Below, in pieces: positions 40,785 through 50,135 of a stretch of DNA of 64,000 bases. Numbering within the stretch: position 1 is the stretch's first letter; each line of letters starts with the position of its first letter. This stretch comes from RGIG3159 sp034927685 (GTDB taxonomy: Bacteria > Bacillota > Clostridia > Oscillospirales > Oscillospiraceae): contig JAYFPO010000024.1 in the NCBI GenBank assembly GCA_034927685.1, positions 86,639 to 150,638 of the forward strand, given 5' to 3'. The position numbers and the translations under genes are program-made. Under the pieces are notes generated by a model. It was not told the origin of the DNA. It saw nothing but the letters and a program-made list of their open reading frames with translations, and searched no databases.

Positions 40785-42243
40785 GGGCGGTCTCCTTTTC
40801 AAGCAATTGGAAAATTTCTTCCTTGTCCCGAAGCACGTCGTCCAGCCGGGCAATGTATTCCTTCGGGTATTTGGGGTTATGGAAGCGCACCAGCTTCCCA
40901 TCCGGCAGATTGACCTTATTCATACCGCCGCCGCCCAGGGACAGGACAGTGTGCAGCTCCTCCATCATATAGATGTTGTAGAGCCCGTCGAAGCCGGGCC
41001 TGGTCCAGCCCACGTTCTCGAAGCTGCCGGACATATATTTCTGGCGATAAAGGTAATAGGGCGCGTAACCAGCCTGCCGCAGGCAGGCATTTGCGTCCTC
41101 CAGCATGGCGGACACCTCCTGCGGGGGCGGCAGGCCCTGCCGGTTTTCAAAGAGATCCGCCCCTTTTTTCAGGGCCAGCGTGTGGACGGTGATGTTTTCC
41201 GGCGCCAGGTCCAGCACTTGCCGAAGGGAAACACCGAAGGCGGCGGCGCTGTCGCCGGGCAGACCTGCGATCAGGTCCATGTTGACGGCGGCAAAACCGG
41301 CGTTCCGCGCGTCCCGGTAGGCCCGGATGACGTCGGCTGCATCGTGCTTCCGGCCGATCCGCCGCAGGACCTCATCCGACATGGTCTGGGGATTGATGCT
41401 CATACGGTCGCAGCCCATTTCCCGGATGACGGAGAGCTTTTCCGGCGTCAGGGTATCGGGCCGGCCACCCTCCACCGTATATTCTATGAGACGGCTGAGG
41501 TCGAAATGTTCGCGGATTGCACCCATCAGCACGCCCATCTGTTCCGTGGTCAGGGTGGTCGGGGTGCCGCCGCCGAGATACAGCGTACGGATGTGCCGCG
41601 AGGACTGCCGCAGCAGCGCGCCGGTGCGGGCAATTTCCCGCCGAAGCGCCTCCAGATAGGGCGGTACCAGGTCCGCATAGCGCTCGATGGACTGGCTTAC
41701 GAAGGAGCAGTAGGCACACCGCGTGGGGCAAAAGGGAATGCCGATGTAGAGCGAAAGATCGCCGGGCTCCAGCAGCCGGGCGGCCCGGACGGTAGCGAGC
41801 GAGGCGTCGATGCAGAGCTGCCGTCGGGCGGGAGAGATAAAATAGCAGTCTCGCAGCAGGCGGTCGGCGGAGTCCCGGGTGCCGCCCGCGAGCAGATGCT
41901 TCGTGGTAAGCTTGGTGGGCCGGACGCCCGCGAGAGCACCCCAGGGGGGCGGCGCGTCCAGAAGCTGAATCGCTGCAAGATAATAGCTCTGCTGCAGAAT
42001 CCGCCGGCGCAGCGGCACGGTCTCGCGTTCGGCGAGGAGTCGCCGGGCGGCTTTTGCGGTTTTGCCGCCCAGCGTAATGTATGCAGTCGCGGTCAGATAG
42101 CGCGCGCCGCGGTGCAGGGAGGAAACGGCCCCGTCGCCCGGGAAGGGCGATTCGGTATACTCCATGGGTTCGCCGGGGAACAGGCTCATCTGGAGCTGCT
42201 CCAGCGCGTATCGGTCCGCATGGCCGCGCAGCAGCAGCTTCAT
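40774..42243 (-). CDS. hemZ: coproporphyrinogen dehydrogenase HemZ-like (radical SAM)
   Basis: 489 aa from the ATG at 42243, which overlaps the preceding hydrolase stop (ATGA). N-terminal ~160 residues are the HemZ-specific region (GVRPTKLTTK). Radical-SAM Cys172, Cys176, Cys179 in PFCPTRCAYCSF, then YLGGGTPTTLT and DLIAGLPGD; C-terminal HemN-like part ending in RFHNPKYPKEY. Family role: oxygen-independent conversion of coproporphyrinogen III to protoporphyrinogen, although several HemZ/HemN relatives do other chemistry and no other heme gene is here. Confidence 0.85.
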   Translation of the reverse strand: MKLLLRGHADRYALEQLQMSLFPGEPMEYTESPFPGDGAVSSLHRGARYLTATAYITLGGKTAKAARRLLAERETVPLRRRILQQSYYLAAIQLLDAPPPWGALAGVRPTKLTTKHLLAGGTRDSADRLLRDCYFISPARRQLCIDASLATVRAARLLEPGDLSLYIGIPFCPTRCAYCSFVSQSIERYADLVPPYLEALRREIARTGALLRQSSRHIRTLYLGGGTPTTLTTEQMGVLMGAIREHFDLSRLIEYTVEGGRPDTLTPEKLSVIREMGCDRMSINPQTMSDEVLRRIGRKHDAADVIRAYRDARNAGFAAVNMDLIAGLPGDSAAAFGVSLRQVLDLAPENITVHTLALKKGADLFENRQGLPPPQEVSAMLEDANACLRQAGYAPYYLYRQKYMSGSFENVGWTRPGFDGLYNIYMMEELHTVLSLGGGGMNKVNLPDGKLVRFHNPKYPKEYIARLDDVLRDKEEIFQLLEKETAHVD

Positions 42244-42857
42244 CGCGCGGCCCCCAGGCAGGGATTGTGCCGCCGCTCCTCCTCCAGTGTTGAGGCAGGG
42301 CCGTGGCCGGGCAGCACGGTAAAGTCGCCGGGCAGGGCCGCGAGGCGGCAAAGCGAGCGAAGCATGTCGTCCCAGCTCCCGCCGGAAAAGTCGGTGCGGC
42401 CGCAGGAGCCGGCGAACAGCGTGTCGCCGGTGAAGAGGACATCGCCGCATTGCAGGCAGACGGAGCCTGGGGTATGGCCAGGCGTTTCCAGCACCTGAAA
42501 GCGCAGCGCGTCCAGAGAAACCGTGTCGCCCTCCTGATATTCGTTTGTATAAAAGAGCGGAGCGCCGCACGTCAGCTCCGGCGGCAGAGACAGGTCCTTT
42601 TCGCAGAGATAGACCGGAAGGCGCAGCGCCTCCGCGAGCGACCGGACCGCGCCGACGTGGTCGAAGTGACCGTGGGTCAGCAGGATCATTTTGGGCCGCA
42701 GGCTCCGGTCCTGCAGGGCGCGGAGAATGGTCTCCGGCGCATAGCCGGGATCGATGACGGCGCAGCCGCCGGTTTGTTCGTCCCAGCAGAGATAGCAGTT
42801 GGTGCCGTAGTCGCCCAAGGTCAAAACGTCGAAGCGGACGGCCTTATTTTTTTCCAT
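42240..42857 (-). CDS. metallo-beta-lactamase-fold hydrolase (glyoxalase II-like)
   Basis: 205 aa from the ATG at 42857 (AGGAG upstream). Complete metal site: THGHFDHVG, ETPGHTPGS, FTGDTLFAGS and LPGHGPAS. Resembles the YcbL/GloB group that hydrolyses thioesters. Overlaps both neighbours; part of the recJ run. Confidence 0.87.
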   Translation of the reverse strand: MEKNKAVRFDVLTLGDYGTNCYLCWDEQTGGCAVIDPGYAPETILRALQDRSLRPKMILLTHGHFDHVGAVRSLAEALRLPVYLCEKDLSLPPELTCGAPLFYTNEYQEGDTVSLDALRFQVLETPGHTPGSVCLQCGDVLFTGDTLFAGSCGRTDFSGGSWDDMLRSLCRLAALPGDFTVLPGHGPASTLEEERRHNPCLGAAR

Positions 42858-43068
42858 GGGAAAGCTCCTTGCTCCAGCGGTCAACGGCCTCGGCGTCCCG
42901 GTTGATGGCGGCGGACCAGTCGTCTTCTGTGTATTCGTGCGAATTGCCGAAATGCGCCTTTTTTGAAGAATCCCGATCTTTGCCGCGATTCTTGATAAAG
43001 CCGCGGATCATCAAAGCAAGACACGTTAGGCATCCCAACGCAATCAGGCCCAGAAGAAAATAGATCAT
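42844..43068 (-). CDS. small membrane-anchored protein, unknown
   Basis: 74 aa from the ATG at 43068 (AAGGAG 6 bases upstream). One N-terminal helix (IYFLLGLIALGCLTCLALMI), then a charged tail (EYTEDDWSAAINRDAEAVD). Fits tightly between dtd and the hydrolase gene, overlapping the latter by 14 bases. No family recognised. Confidence 0.6.
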   Translation of the reverse strand: MIYFLLGLIALGCLTCLALMIRGFIKNRGKDRDSSKKAHFGNSHEYTEDDWSAAINRDAEAVDRWSKELSHGKK

Positions 43069-43084
43069 CAAATTCTCCTTATTC

Positions 43085-43534
43085 CTACATGATATCCTTG
43101 GTGTCGACGATCAGGGTGACGGGACCATGGTTTTCGGAGGCGACCTCCATATGCGCGCCGAACTCGCCGTGCTGGGGCGGAAAGCCCAGGGCCTCGCACT
43201 CGCGCAAAAACTGCTCATAGAGCGGAATGGCAAGCTCTGGTCCCGCGGCGCCTAGAAAGTTGGGCCTCCGGCCCTTATGGCAGTCGCCGTACAGCGTAAA
43301 CTGGCTGACGACCAGCACCTGCCCGCCCACGTCCTGCAGGGACAGGTTCATTTTTCCCTGCGGGTCAGTGAAAATCCGCAGGCCGAGAATTTTATCCGCC
43401 AGCTTTTTACAGTGGGCGGGGGTATCGTCAGGGGCGATGCCGAGCAAGATTAAGAAGCCCTGGCCGATCTGGCCGCTGCATGTCCCGTCGATTGTGACGG
43501 AGGCGGAATTGACGCGGGTGACAACAGCTTTCAT
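43085..43534 (-). CDS. dtd: D-aminoacyl-tRNA deacylase
   Basis: 149 aa. Starts MKAVVTRVNSASVTIDG; active-site motifs VVSQFTLYGDCHKGRRPNF and HGPVTLIVDT. Removes D-amino acids (and glycine) from mischarged tRNA. The relA/spoT-dtd pairing is common in Firmicutes; here dtd starts 13 bases after the relA stop. Confidence 0.95.
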   Translation of the reverse strand: MKAVVTRVNSASVTIDGTCSGQIGQGFLILLGIAPDDTPAHCKKLADKILGLRIFTDPQGKMNLSLQDVGGQVLVVSQFTLYGDCHKGRRPNFLGAAGPELAIPLYEQFLRECEALGFPPQHGEFGAHMEVASENHGPVTLIVDTKDIM

Positions 43535-43547
43535 GGTTACCTCGGTT

Positions 43548-45719
43548 CTAATTGGTGATTCGCCGGACGGCGGAGACGCCGGAAATATTGCGAATTTTCT
43601 GCCGGACGGTGCGCAGCTGTTCCAGGTCCCGGACCTCGAAGGTGACGTTTGCCACAGAGCGGCCGCCGCCCAGATCCCGGCCGCTGATCTCCGTGATTTT
43701 CAGCTTCATGGAGGAGAGCACGCTGGTAATTTCCATCCACATACCGGTGCGGTCGGAGGATTCGATCTCCAGCGAGGTGGGATAGAGCCCCTCCAGATTG
43801 TCGGCCCAGGCGACGCTTACCCAGCGGCCGCGCTGATCCGGCTGCTCCGGATGGACGTTGGGACAGTCCTTCCGGTGGATGGAGACGCCGTAGCCCTTGG
43901 TGATGAAGCCGATAATCTCGTCCCCGGGGACCGGGGTGCAGCACTTGGAGAATTTGATCATGCAGGAGCCGATGCCCTCCACGATGACGCCGGAATCCGC
44001 CTTCTGGGGCTGCTTCACCGCTGTGGCGGCCGCAGCTTCCTTGGACTCTTCCTTCTGCGGCTTTCCGGCCCGCAGCAACTCTTCACGCGCGCGGTTGAAG
44101 GCTTTCAGAGAGGTGATGCCCCCGTAGCCAATGGTGGCGTAAAGATCGTCCAGGGTTTCAAAGCCGTTCTTTTTGAGCAGCGTGACAAGAGGCTCCTCGC
44201 CGGGCTGGAGGATGGAGGGGCTCAGGCTGTTCCGCCGCAGCTCGCCCTCAAAGCTGGAGCGGCCGCTGGCAATATTGTCCTCCCGACGCTCCTTTTTAAA
44301 CCACTGCTTGATTTTGATGCGGGCCTGATTGGATTTGCAGATGTTTAACCAGTCGCGGCTGGGGCCCTTGGGGTTTTTGGAGGTCAGGATCTCCACAATG
44401 TCGCCGTTTTTCAGGGTGTAGTCAAAGCCGGCAATGCGGTTGTTGACCTTGGCGGAGACCATGGCGTTGCCGACGCCGGAATGAATGGCATAGGCAAAGT
44501 CGATGGGCGTGGACCCGGCGGGCAGGGAGATGACCGTGCCCTTGGGGGTAAAGACGAAAACCTCGTCGTCGAACATGTCGACCTTCAGGGAGTGGATATA
44601 GTCCTCCGCCTCCACGTCCTGCTGGTTTTCCAGCAGCTGCCGTACCCAGTCGAACTCATCGGAGCCCTTGTTGATGCCCTGCTTGTAGCGCCAGTGGGCG
44701 GCGATGCCGTATTCCGCGGTCTGATGCATCTCCCAGGTGCGGATCTGCACCTCGAACGGAACGCCCGCCTTGCCGATGACCGTGGTGTGCAGGCTCTGGT
44801 ACATATTGGGCTTTGGCGTGGAGATATAGTCCTTAAACCGCCCCGGTACCGGGGTGAAGATGTCGTGGACGTGGCCCAGCACGTTATAGCAATCCGGAAT
44901 GGTATCCACGATGACGCGGAAGGCATAGAGGTCGTAGAGCTCATCGATGGACTTGCCCTGCGCCTGCATCTTCCGGTAGATGGAGTAGACATGTTTAATC
45001 CGGCCCGTGATGGAGCAGTGGATGCCAACGTTCTGGAACCGCTCCGTCAGCATATCCTGCACGCGGTTCATGAACTGGAGCGATTCCGCTTCATGGGCGT
45101 CCAGGTAGGTCATAATATCGTGGTAGGAGTCGGGATCCAGATATTGAAGACTGACGTCCTCAAGCTCCCATTTGAGCTTTTGCATGCCGAGCCGGTGGGC
45201 CAGCGGCGCGTAGACGTCCATGGTTTCCCGGGACTTGGCAATCTGCTTTTCCGGCGTCTGGTATTCCAGCGTCCGCATATTATGGAGCCGGTCGGCGATC
45301 TTAATCAGCACCACCCGGATGTCCTTGGACATGGCCAGGAACATCTTCCGCAGATTTTCCATCTGCTGTTCCTCGGCGGTGGAATAGGGGGCGCGAGTCA
45401 GCTTGGTGACGCCCTCCACCAGCTCCGCCACGGTGGGACTGAATTTTTCGGAGATTTCGTCGTAGGTGGAGGCGGTGTCCTCCAGGCAGTCGTGGAGCAG
45501 GGCCGCCAGAATGGCATCGGTATCCAGACCGACTTCCGCCACAATTTCCGCCACCGCCAACGGGTGGATGATATAGGGAGAGCCATCCTTCCGCTTTTGC
45601 TGGCGGTGTTTTTCTTCCGCATAGTGGAAGGCGTCGTCGATCCGCTTCATATCGGCGTAGGGCGCATAGCGACGGACGGCCTGTACCATGGCGTCATAAC
45701 GAACAGATACTGATTCCAT
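43548..45719 (-). CDS. relA: bifunctional (p)ppGpp synthetase/hydrolase RelA/SpoT
   Basis: 723 aa, the full Rel length. HD hydrolase domain with intact YIIHPLAVA and LLHDCLED, synthetase domain (KPNMYQSLHTTVIG, EVQIRT, AHWRYK), TGS domain (VFVFTPKGTVISLPAGSTPIDFAY), a conserved-cysteine segment (FSKCCTPVPGDEI) and a C-terminal ACT domain. Both catalytic sites look intact, so it should make and degrade (p)ppGpp. The start lies 2 bases after the recJ stop. Confidence 0.96.
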   Translation of the reverse strand: MESVSVRYDAMVQAVRRYAPYADMKRIDDAFHYAEEKHRQQKRKDGSPYIIHPLAVAEIVAEVGLDTDAILAALLHDCLEDTASTYDEISEKFSPTVAELVEGVTKLTRAPYSTAEEQQMENLRKMFLAMSKDIRVVLIKIADRLHNMRTLEYQTPEKQIAKSRETMDVYAPLAHRLGMQKLKWELEDVSLQYLDPDSYHDIMTYLDAHEAESLQFMNRVQDMLTERFQNVGIHCSITGRIKHVYSIYRKMQAQGKSIDELYDLYAFRVIVDTIPDCYNVLGHVHDIFTPVPGRFKDYISTPKPNMYQSLHTTVIGKAGVPFEVQIRTWEMHQTAEYGIAAHWRYKQGINKGSDEFDWVRQLLENQQDVEAEDYIHSLKVDMFDDEVFVFTPKGTVISLPAGSTPIDFAYAIHSGVGNAMVSAKVNNRIAGFDYTLKNGDIVEILTSKNPKGPSRDWLNICKSNQARIKIKQWFKKERREDNIASGRSSFEGELRRNSLSPSILQPGEEPLVTLLKKNGFETLDDLYATIGYGGITSLKAFNRAREELLRAGKPQKEESKEAAAATAVKQPQKADSGVIVEGIGSCMIKFSKCCTPVPGDEIIGFITKGYGVSIHRKDCPNVHPEQPDQRGRWVSVAWADNLEGLYPTSLEIESSDRTGMWMEITSVLSSMKLKITEISGRDLGGGRSVANVTFEVRDLEQLRTVRQKIRNISGVSAVRRITN

Positions 45720-45721
45720 AA

Positions 45722-47782
45722 TTATTCACCGGATTTCCGTTTCTTTAGTCTTTTGATGATCTCGCTCTGGTCCAGATTGACTTTGCGCCCGTCGGAGGCG
45801 ATGATGATATGTAGCTGGCGCTGATGTTCGGAGAGCGAGAGCAGACCGAGCTCGCGGAACACATCCAGGCAGATCCTGGTGTGACCCGGTCGGCAGGGAA
45901 CCCCCGCGTAGCGCGCGACCTTGCGGGAAAGGCAGGTACAGGTATCCTGCAGGTTGCCCGCCGGACTGTGGCTGACAAGGTAGCGCCAGAGGGCGACAAA
46001 CTCGACGCGCGCCGGCAGCAGGTCGCCGGCTTCCTCCGGTCGGAGATCCCCGAGGAGATGGCGGCGGTAGAGCTGCTCATCGGCGGAGCAAAGCTCCCGG
46101 TGCTCGCCGGCCGGGCGGATGTCCACCAGGTTGAGTTGAACCGTCCGGTTGCCGCGGAACTCGTTGATCTGCGGCGTAAACGCGATCTCTACCGTATCGC
46201 CCACGCCGACGGAGGCGCACAGCGCGGTGGTGGAAAAGAAAATCGCGCTGAGGGAGGAGGCGCCCCGCGTGAGCCGCAGGCGCAGGTGCTTGCCGCCGCC
46301 CACCTCGGAGAGCTGATCGACGCGCAGCTGATCCATAAAGAAAACCGGACGGGGACAGCCGGCCCCGCAGGGCTCCAGCTCTTCCAGCGCGGAGACGTTC
46401 TGGAGCGTCAGAAGCGCCGGTTCCACGGCGCAGTCGATCTGCAGCGCGGACTGGGCCCGCCCGGATTCCTGAAATTCCCGGGAGAGACGCGTGATCTCCC
46501 GGCGGAACTCGTCAATCTGCCCGCAGCCGATGGTAAAACCGGCCGCCAGTTCATGACCGCCGTAGTCTTCCAGCAGCGGAGAGAGCGCCTCAAGGGCGGA
46601 AAACAGATTGAAGCCGCCGTAGGAGCGGGAGGACGCCTTTCCCTTTTCTCCGTCGGGGCAGATCAGGAAGGTGGGGCAGCGGAATTCCTCCGCCAGCCGG
46701 GAGGCCACGATCCCAACGACGCCCTGATGCCAATGCTCGTCTGAGAGAACGATGGCGTATGGTTTTTCCCGATCCGGGAGCATGGCGACCGCGTCGTGAT
46801 AGATGGCAGACTCCACAGCCTGCCGCTCGCGGTTCAGCGCGCAGAGCCGCTGCGCGAGGTCGGCTGCCTCCTGCGGGTCCTCGGTCAGAAACAGGCGCAG
46901 CGCCAGAGGGACCTGACCCATCCGCCCGGCCGCGTTGATCCGGGGGGAGAGCACATAGCCGACCGTCCCGGCCGTTACCGGCTGCTTGTCGCAGCCGCAC
47001 TCCTTCATAAGCGCCCGGAGACCCATCCGTTTCGGCGTTTGCAGGGCCTGCAAGCCGCGGGCGACGAAGGTTCGGTTCTCTCCGCGCAGAGACATGACGT
47101 CGGCAATGGTGCCAAGGCAGAGCAGGTCGCTGTAGCGATCCAGAATTGCTTCCTGGTCGCCGTGGATGGCGGCGGCCAGCTTGAAGGCGACGCCGACGCC
47201 GGACAGATCCCAGTGGGGATAGTCGTCGTCCTTTCGATGCGGGTCCACGACGGAGACGCAGTCCGGCAGAATTTCCTTGCATTCGTGGTGGTCGGTGACA
47301 CAGAGGTCGACGCCGAGGCTGCGGCAAAACGCAGCCGCCTCGACGGCGGTGATGCCGCAGTCCACGGTGAGAATGAGGTCCGCGCCCTGCTCGCGCAGTG
47401 CGCGGATGGCAGGCTCGTTGAGACCATAGCCCTCTTCCAGACGGCCGGGGATATAGGGCGTACAATCGCCGCCCTGCCAGCGGAGAAAATCCGTCAGCAG
47501 CGTGGTGGCGGTGATTCCGTCCACATCGTAGTCGCCAAACACGACTATTTTTTCCCGCCGGCGGAGCGCAAGACGGACGCGCGCCACGGTTTTGTCCATA
47601 TCGCGCAGAAGCATGGGATCGATGAGGGGCAGATCGGCCCTTAAAAACGCGCTGGCAGCCTCCGGGGTGTCGTACCCGCGGCTGCACAGTACTGCGGCCG
47701 TCAGCGGGGAAAACCCTCCCGCCTGCAGCCGGGCAGCGGCAGCCGGATCAAAGGCGGCTACCTGCCATACACCATATTTCAC
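45722..47782 (-). CDS. recJ: single-stranded-DNA exonuclease RecJ
   Basis: 686 aa from a GTG at 47782 (VKYGVWQ). The promoter at 47813-47841 puts an ATG at 47803 almost on the transcription start, so the GTG with upstream GGATG is preferred. DHH motifs: FGDYDVDGITA, VTDHHE, INAAGRMG; DHHA1 in YGGHELAAGF; OB-type region afterwards, then an extra C-terminal part of about 110 residues as in Firmicute RecJ. 5'-3' exonuclease in recombination and mismatch repair. First gene of a 12-gene run. Confidence 0.93.
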   Translation of the reverse strand: MKYGVWQVAAFDPAAAARLQAGGFSPLTAAVLCSRGYDTPEAASAFLRADLPLIDPMLLRDMDKTVARVRLALRRREKIVVFGDYDVDGITATTLLTDFLRWQGGDCTPYIPGRLEEGYGLNEPAIRALREQGADLILTVDCGITAVEAAAFCRSLGVDLCVTDHHECKEILPDCVSVVDPHRKDDDYPHWDLSGVGVAFKLAAAIHGDQEAILDRYSDLLCLGTIADVMSLRGENRTFVARGLQALQTPKRMGLRALMKECGCDKQPVTAGTVGYVLSPRINAAGRMGQVPLALRLFLTEDPQEAADLAQRLCALNRERQAVESAIYHDAVAMLPDREKPYAIVLSDEHWHQGVVGIVASRLAEEFRCPTFLICPDGEKGKASSRSYGGFNLFSALEALSPLLEDYGGHELAAGFTIGCGQIDEFRREITRLSREFQESGRAQSALQIDCAVEPALLTLQNVSALEELEPCGAGCPRPVFFMDQLRVDQLSEVGGGKHLRLRLTRGASSLSAIFFSTTALCASVGVGDTVEIAFTPQINEFRGNRTVQLNLVDIRPAGEHRELCSADEQLYRRHLLGDLRPEEAGDLLPARVEFVALWRYLVSHSPAGNLQDTCTCLSRKVARYAGVPCRPGHTRICLDVFRELGLLSLSEHQRQLHIIIASDGRKVNLDQSEIIKRLKKRKSGE

Positions 47783-47812
47783 AAAAACACATCCAAAAAT
47801 CATTTTTCGATT

Positions 47813-47841
47813 ATTATACCAAATTCCGCGCCATATCTCAA
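47813..47841 (-). promoter_or_regulatory. sigma-A promoter of recJ and the downstream run
   Basis: Minus strand: TTGAGA, 17 bases, TATAAT, about 30 bases before the GTG start. Confidence 0.65.
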
Positions 47842-47911
47842 TCAATTTCTGCACAAATCCGGAACATGGCGGTTCAGGCAAAAAAATTCGCCCGTCTGAG
47901 CTTGACGGACG

Positions 47912-47920
47912 TGTTATAAT
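47912..47920 (+). promoter_or_regulatory. extended -10 promoter of the phosphoesterase gene
   Basis: TGTTATAAT with no good -35 at 17 bases; 24 bases before the GTG at 47945. Confidence 0.45.
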
Positions 47921-47944
47921 GGCGGTGCGATATGAGGTGAATTT

Positions 47945-48772
47945 GTGAAAAAACTCCTGTGTATCCTGCTGGCGCTGGCGCTGCTGGCCGGGCTGCTGAT
48001 GATCGATAACAACAGAATCGAGAAGACGGCATACACGGTGACGTCGCCGGATCTGCCAGAGGCATTTCAGGGCCTGCGGATTGTTGAAATCGCCGATCTG
48101 CACGGCAAGTCCTTCGGGACGGAACACGCCCGGCTGCTGCGGGCGGTTCAGGAGTCGTCGCCGGATCTGATTGCCATTGACGGCGACCTCTTCGACGACA
48201 CGACGGATGTCCGGACGCTGGACCCGCTGCTGAAGGGGCTTTGCAGGATCGCGCCCACCTATTATGTAACGGGCAACCACGAGTGGGCGACGGAACATCT
48301 CCGCGACACCCTGGCCCATATCGAGGCGCTCGGCGTCACGGTGCTCCAAAACGAGTATGTCGTGTGGGAGCGGGACGGGGAAGCGATCGCCGTTGCCGGC
48401 GTGCACGACCCAAACGGCCCCTACGACATGAAAACCAAGGCGGAGCTGGTGGGCGAAATCCGCGCAGACCTGGGCGAGAACGCCTATATCCTGATGCTGG
48501 CCCATCGTAACGGCCAACTGGACGAGTGGGCGGATTTGGGCGTGCAGACGGTTTTGACCGGCCACGCCCATGGCGGCATCGTCCGCATTCCCTTCGTGGG
48601 CGGGCTGATTGGCGTCGATATGGAGCTGTTCCCGACCTACACCGAGGGCGTGTTTCACGAGGGCGCAACCTCGATGGTGGTCAGCCGGGGACTGGGAAAT
48701 TCCTCCGGCCTGTTCCGGGTGCTGAACGCCCCGGAGATGCCGGTCATCACACTGGAAAGAGAGAGCGCATGA
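47945..48772 (+). CDS. membrane-anchored metallophosphoesterase
   Basis: 275 aa from a GTG (GAGGTG upstream). N-terminal membrane anchor (KKLLCILLALALLAGLLM), then the calcineurin-like metal site: ADLHGKSFG, DGDLFDD, TGNHEW, LAHRN and TGHAHGG. Similar to YkuE/YaeI-type phosphoesterases acting on lipid-linked or extracellular phosphates. Its stop overlaps the next gene (ATGA). Confidence 0.87.
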   Translation: MKKLLCILLALALLAGLLMIDNNRIEKTAYTVTSPDLPEAFQGLRIVEIADLHGKSFGTEHARLLRAVQESSPDLIAIDGDLFDDTTDVRTLDPLLKGLCRIAPTYYVTGNHEWATEHLRDTLAHIEALGVTVLQNEYVVWERDGEAIAVAGVHDPNGPYDMKTKAELVGEIRADLGENAYILMLAHRNGQLDEWADLGVQTVLTGHAHGGIVRIPFVGGLIGVDMELFPTYTEGVFHEGATSMVVSRGLGNSSGLFRVLNAPEMPVITLERESA

Positions 48773-49656
48773 AAAAATTCGCGCCGCTGGCGGTGCTGGC
48801 CGCCGGGACCCTCTGGGGGTTTATGGGACTGTTCGTCCGAAGGCTCAATGCCGCAGGGCTGTCCTCGATCGACGTGGCGCAGGTGCGCATCACGACCGGT
48901 CTGCTTGTGGTGGGGCTGTATCTGCTCTGCACCAGGCGGGATCGGTTCCGCGTCCGGCCACGCGATCTCTGGTGCTTTTTCGGCACCGGGATCGTCAGCC
49001 TGCTGCTGTTTTCCTTTTGCTATTTCAAGGCCATGACCTATGCCAGCCTCTCGGTGGCGGCGGTGCTGCTCTATACGGCCCCGATGTTCGTCATGCTGCT
49101 GAGCGTCCTGCTGTTCCGGGAAAAGCTGACCGGGAAAAAAATACTGGCCCTGCTGCTGGCGTTTTTCGGCTGCGTGCTGGTTTCCGGCCTCGGTTCCGGC
49201 GCCGCGGTGTCCACAGCCGGGCTGCTGCTGGGCCTCGGCTCCGGCTTCTTCTACGCGCTCTATTCGATCTTCGGGCGCTACGCGATCAACCGGGGCTATG
49301 ATTCCTGGACCATGACCTTCTATACCTTCCTGTTCTGCGCCGTGGGCTGCGTTCCGTTTTCCAACTGGGGCGGCATCGCGGCGACGGTCTCCGCGGACAG
49401 AGCGCTGCTGCTGTGGATTTTGACGCTGGGCGTCGTCACCGCGTTCCTGCCGTATCTGCTCTACTCGCTGGGGCTTCAATACATGGAGTCCAGCAAGGCA
49501 TCCATTCTGGCCTCCATCGAGCCGGTGGTGGGGACGCTGGTCGGCACCTTCGTGTTCCATGAGAAAATCACGGGGATGGGCGTGGCGGGTATCCTGCTGG
49601 TGCTTTGCTCCATTGCCGTGCTGAGCGCGCATGTCCGAAAAAGGCGGAAAATCTGA
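48769..49656 (+). CDS. EamA/DMT-family transporter
   Basis: 295 aa, ten helices in two EamA repeats (TLWGFMGLFVRRL; GFFYALYSIFGRYA). Ends with the typical second repeat SKASILASIEPVVGTLVGTF. Exports or imports small metabolites; substrate unknown. Translationally coupled to the phosphoesterase gene. Confidence 0.88.
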   Translation: MKKFAPLAVLAAGTLWGFMGLFVRRLNAAGLSSIDVAQVRITTGLLVVGLYLLCTRRDRFRVRPRDLWCFFGTGIVSLLLFSFCYFKAMTYASLSVAAVLLYTAPMFVMLLSVLLFREKLTGKKILALLLAFFGCVLVSGLGSGAAVSTAGLLLGLGSGFFYALYSIFGRYAINRGYDSWTMTFYTFLFCAVGCVPFSNWGGIAATVSADRALLLWILTLGVVTAFLPYLLYSLGLQYMESSKASILASIEPVVGTLVGTFVFHEKITGMGVAGILLVLCSIAVLSAHVRKRRKI

Positions 49657-49684
49657 ACAATCCGTAAACAATGCAGGACGGTGG

Positions 49685-49712
49685 TTGTAAAACCCGGAAA
49701 AAGAAGTATAAT
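49685..49712 (+). promoter_or_regulatory. probable sigma-A promoter
   Basis: TTGTAA, a 16-base spacer, TATAAT, 34 bases before the gene at 49747. Confidence 0.45.
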
Positions 49713-49746
49713 GAGTTCCAAGTTCAAAGCGTTGAGGTGATATGCC

Positions 49747-50121
49747 ATGTTTCGCAGACTGGGTGACTGGTTCCGCAATTTTATGTCCGGGCGTTACGGC
49801 TCTGACCGTCTGAATCTTCTTTTGGTGTTCGGCGGTCTGCTGCTCAGCTTACTCAGCTCCTTCGTGCAGAGTCTCGGTTTTCTGGTGATTTTGTCCTATG
49901 CCCTCCTGGTCTGGGCCATTTTTCGGATGTTCTCCAGAAACATTGCGGCGCGGCAGAAAGAGGCGGCAGCCTACAGCCGACTGAAGAAATTCTTTTCCGA
50001 CCGGCAGAATCGGTATTACGCCTGTCCTTCCTGTGGGCAGACCATTCGAGTGCCCCGAAAAAAGGGAAAGATCAACATCAAATGCCCCCGCTGCGGCCAG
50101 AGGTTCGAGAAAAAAACCTGA
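49747..50121 (+). CDS. membrane protein with C-terminal zinc ribbon
   Basis: 124 aa. Two hydrophobic helices (about 22-62), a basic linker, then YYACPSCGQTIRVPRKKGKI and KCPRCGQRF, a zinc ribbon of two CxxC pairs (cytoplasmic if the helices form a hairpin). Seen in many clostridial genomes as an uncharacterised protein; could bind nucleic acid or protein at the membrane. AGGTGA lies 5 bases upstream of the ATG. Confidence 0.65.
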   Translation: MFRRLGDWFRNFMSGRYGSDRLNLLLVFGGLLLSLLSSFVQSLGFLVILSYALLVWAIFRMFSRNIAARQKEAAAYSRLKKFFSDRQNRYYACPSCGQTIRVPRKKGKINIKCPRCGQRFEKKT

Positions 50122-50135
50122 TTGGCCCCGGTGAT

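Noticed and set aside
47783..48658. Upstream extension of the recJ frame
   Set aside because: It crosses the recJ promoter and lies antisense to the phosphoesterase gene; family homology begins at VKYGVWQ.
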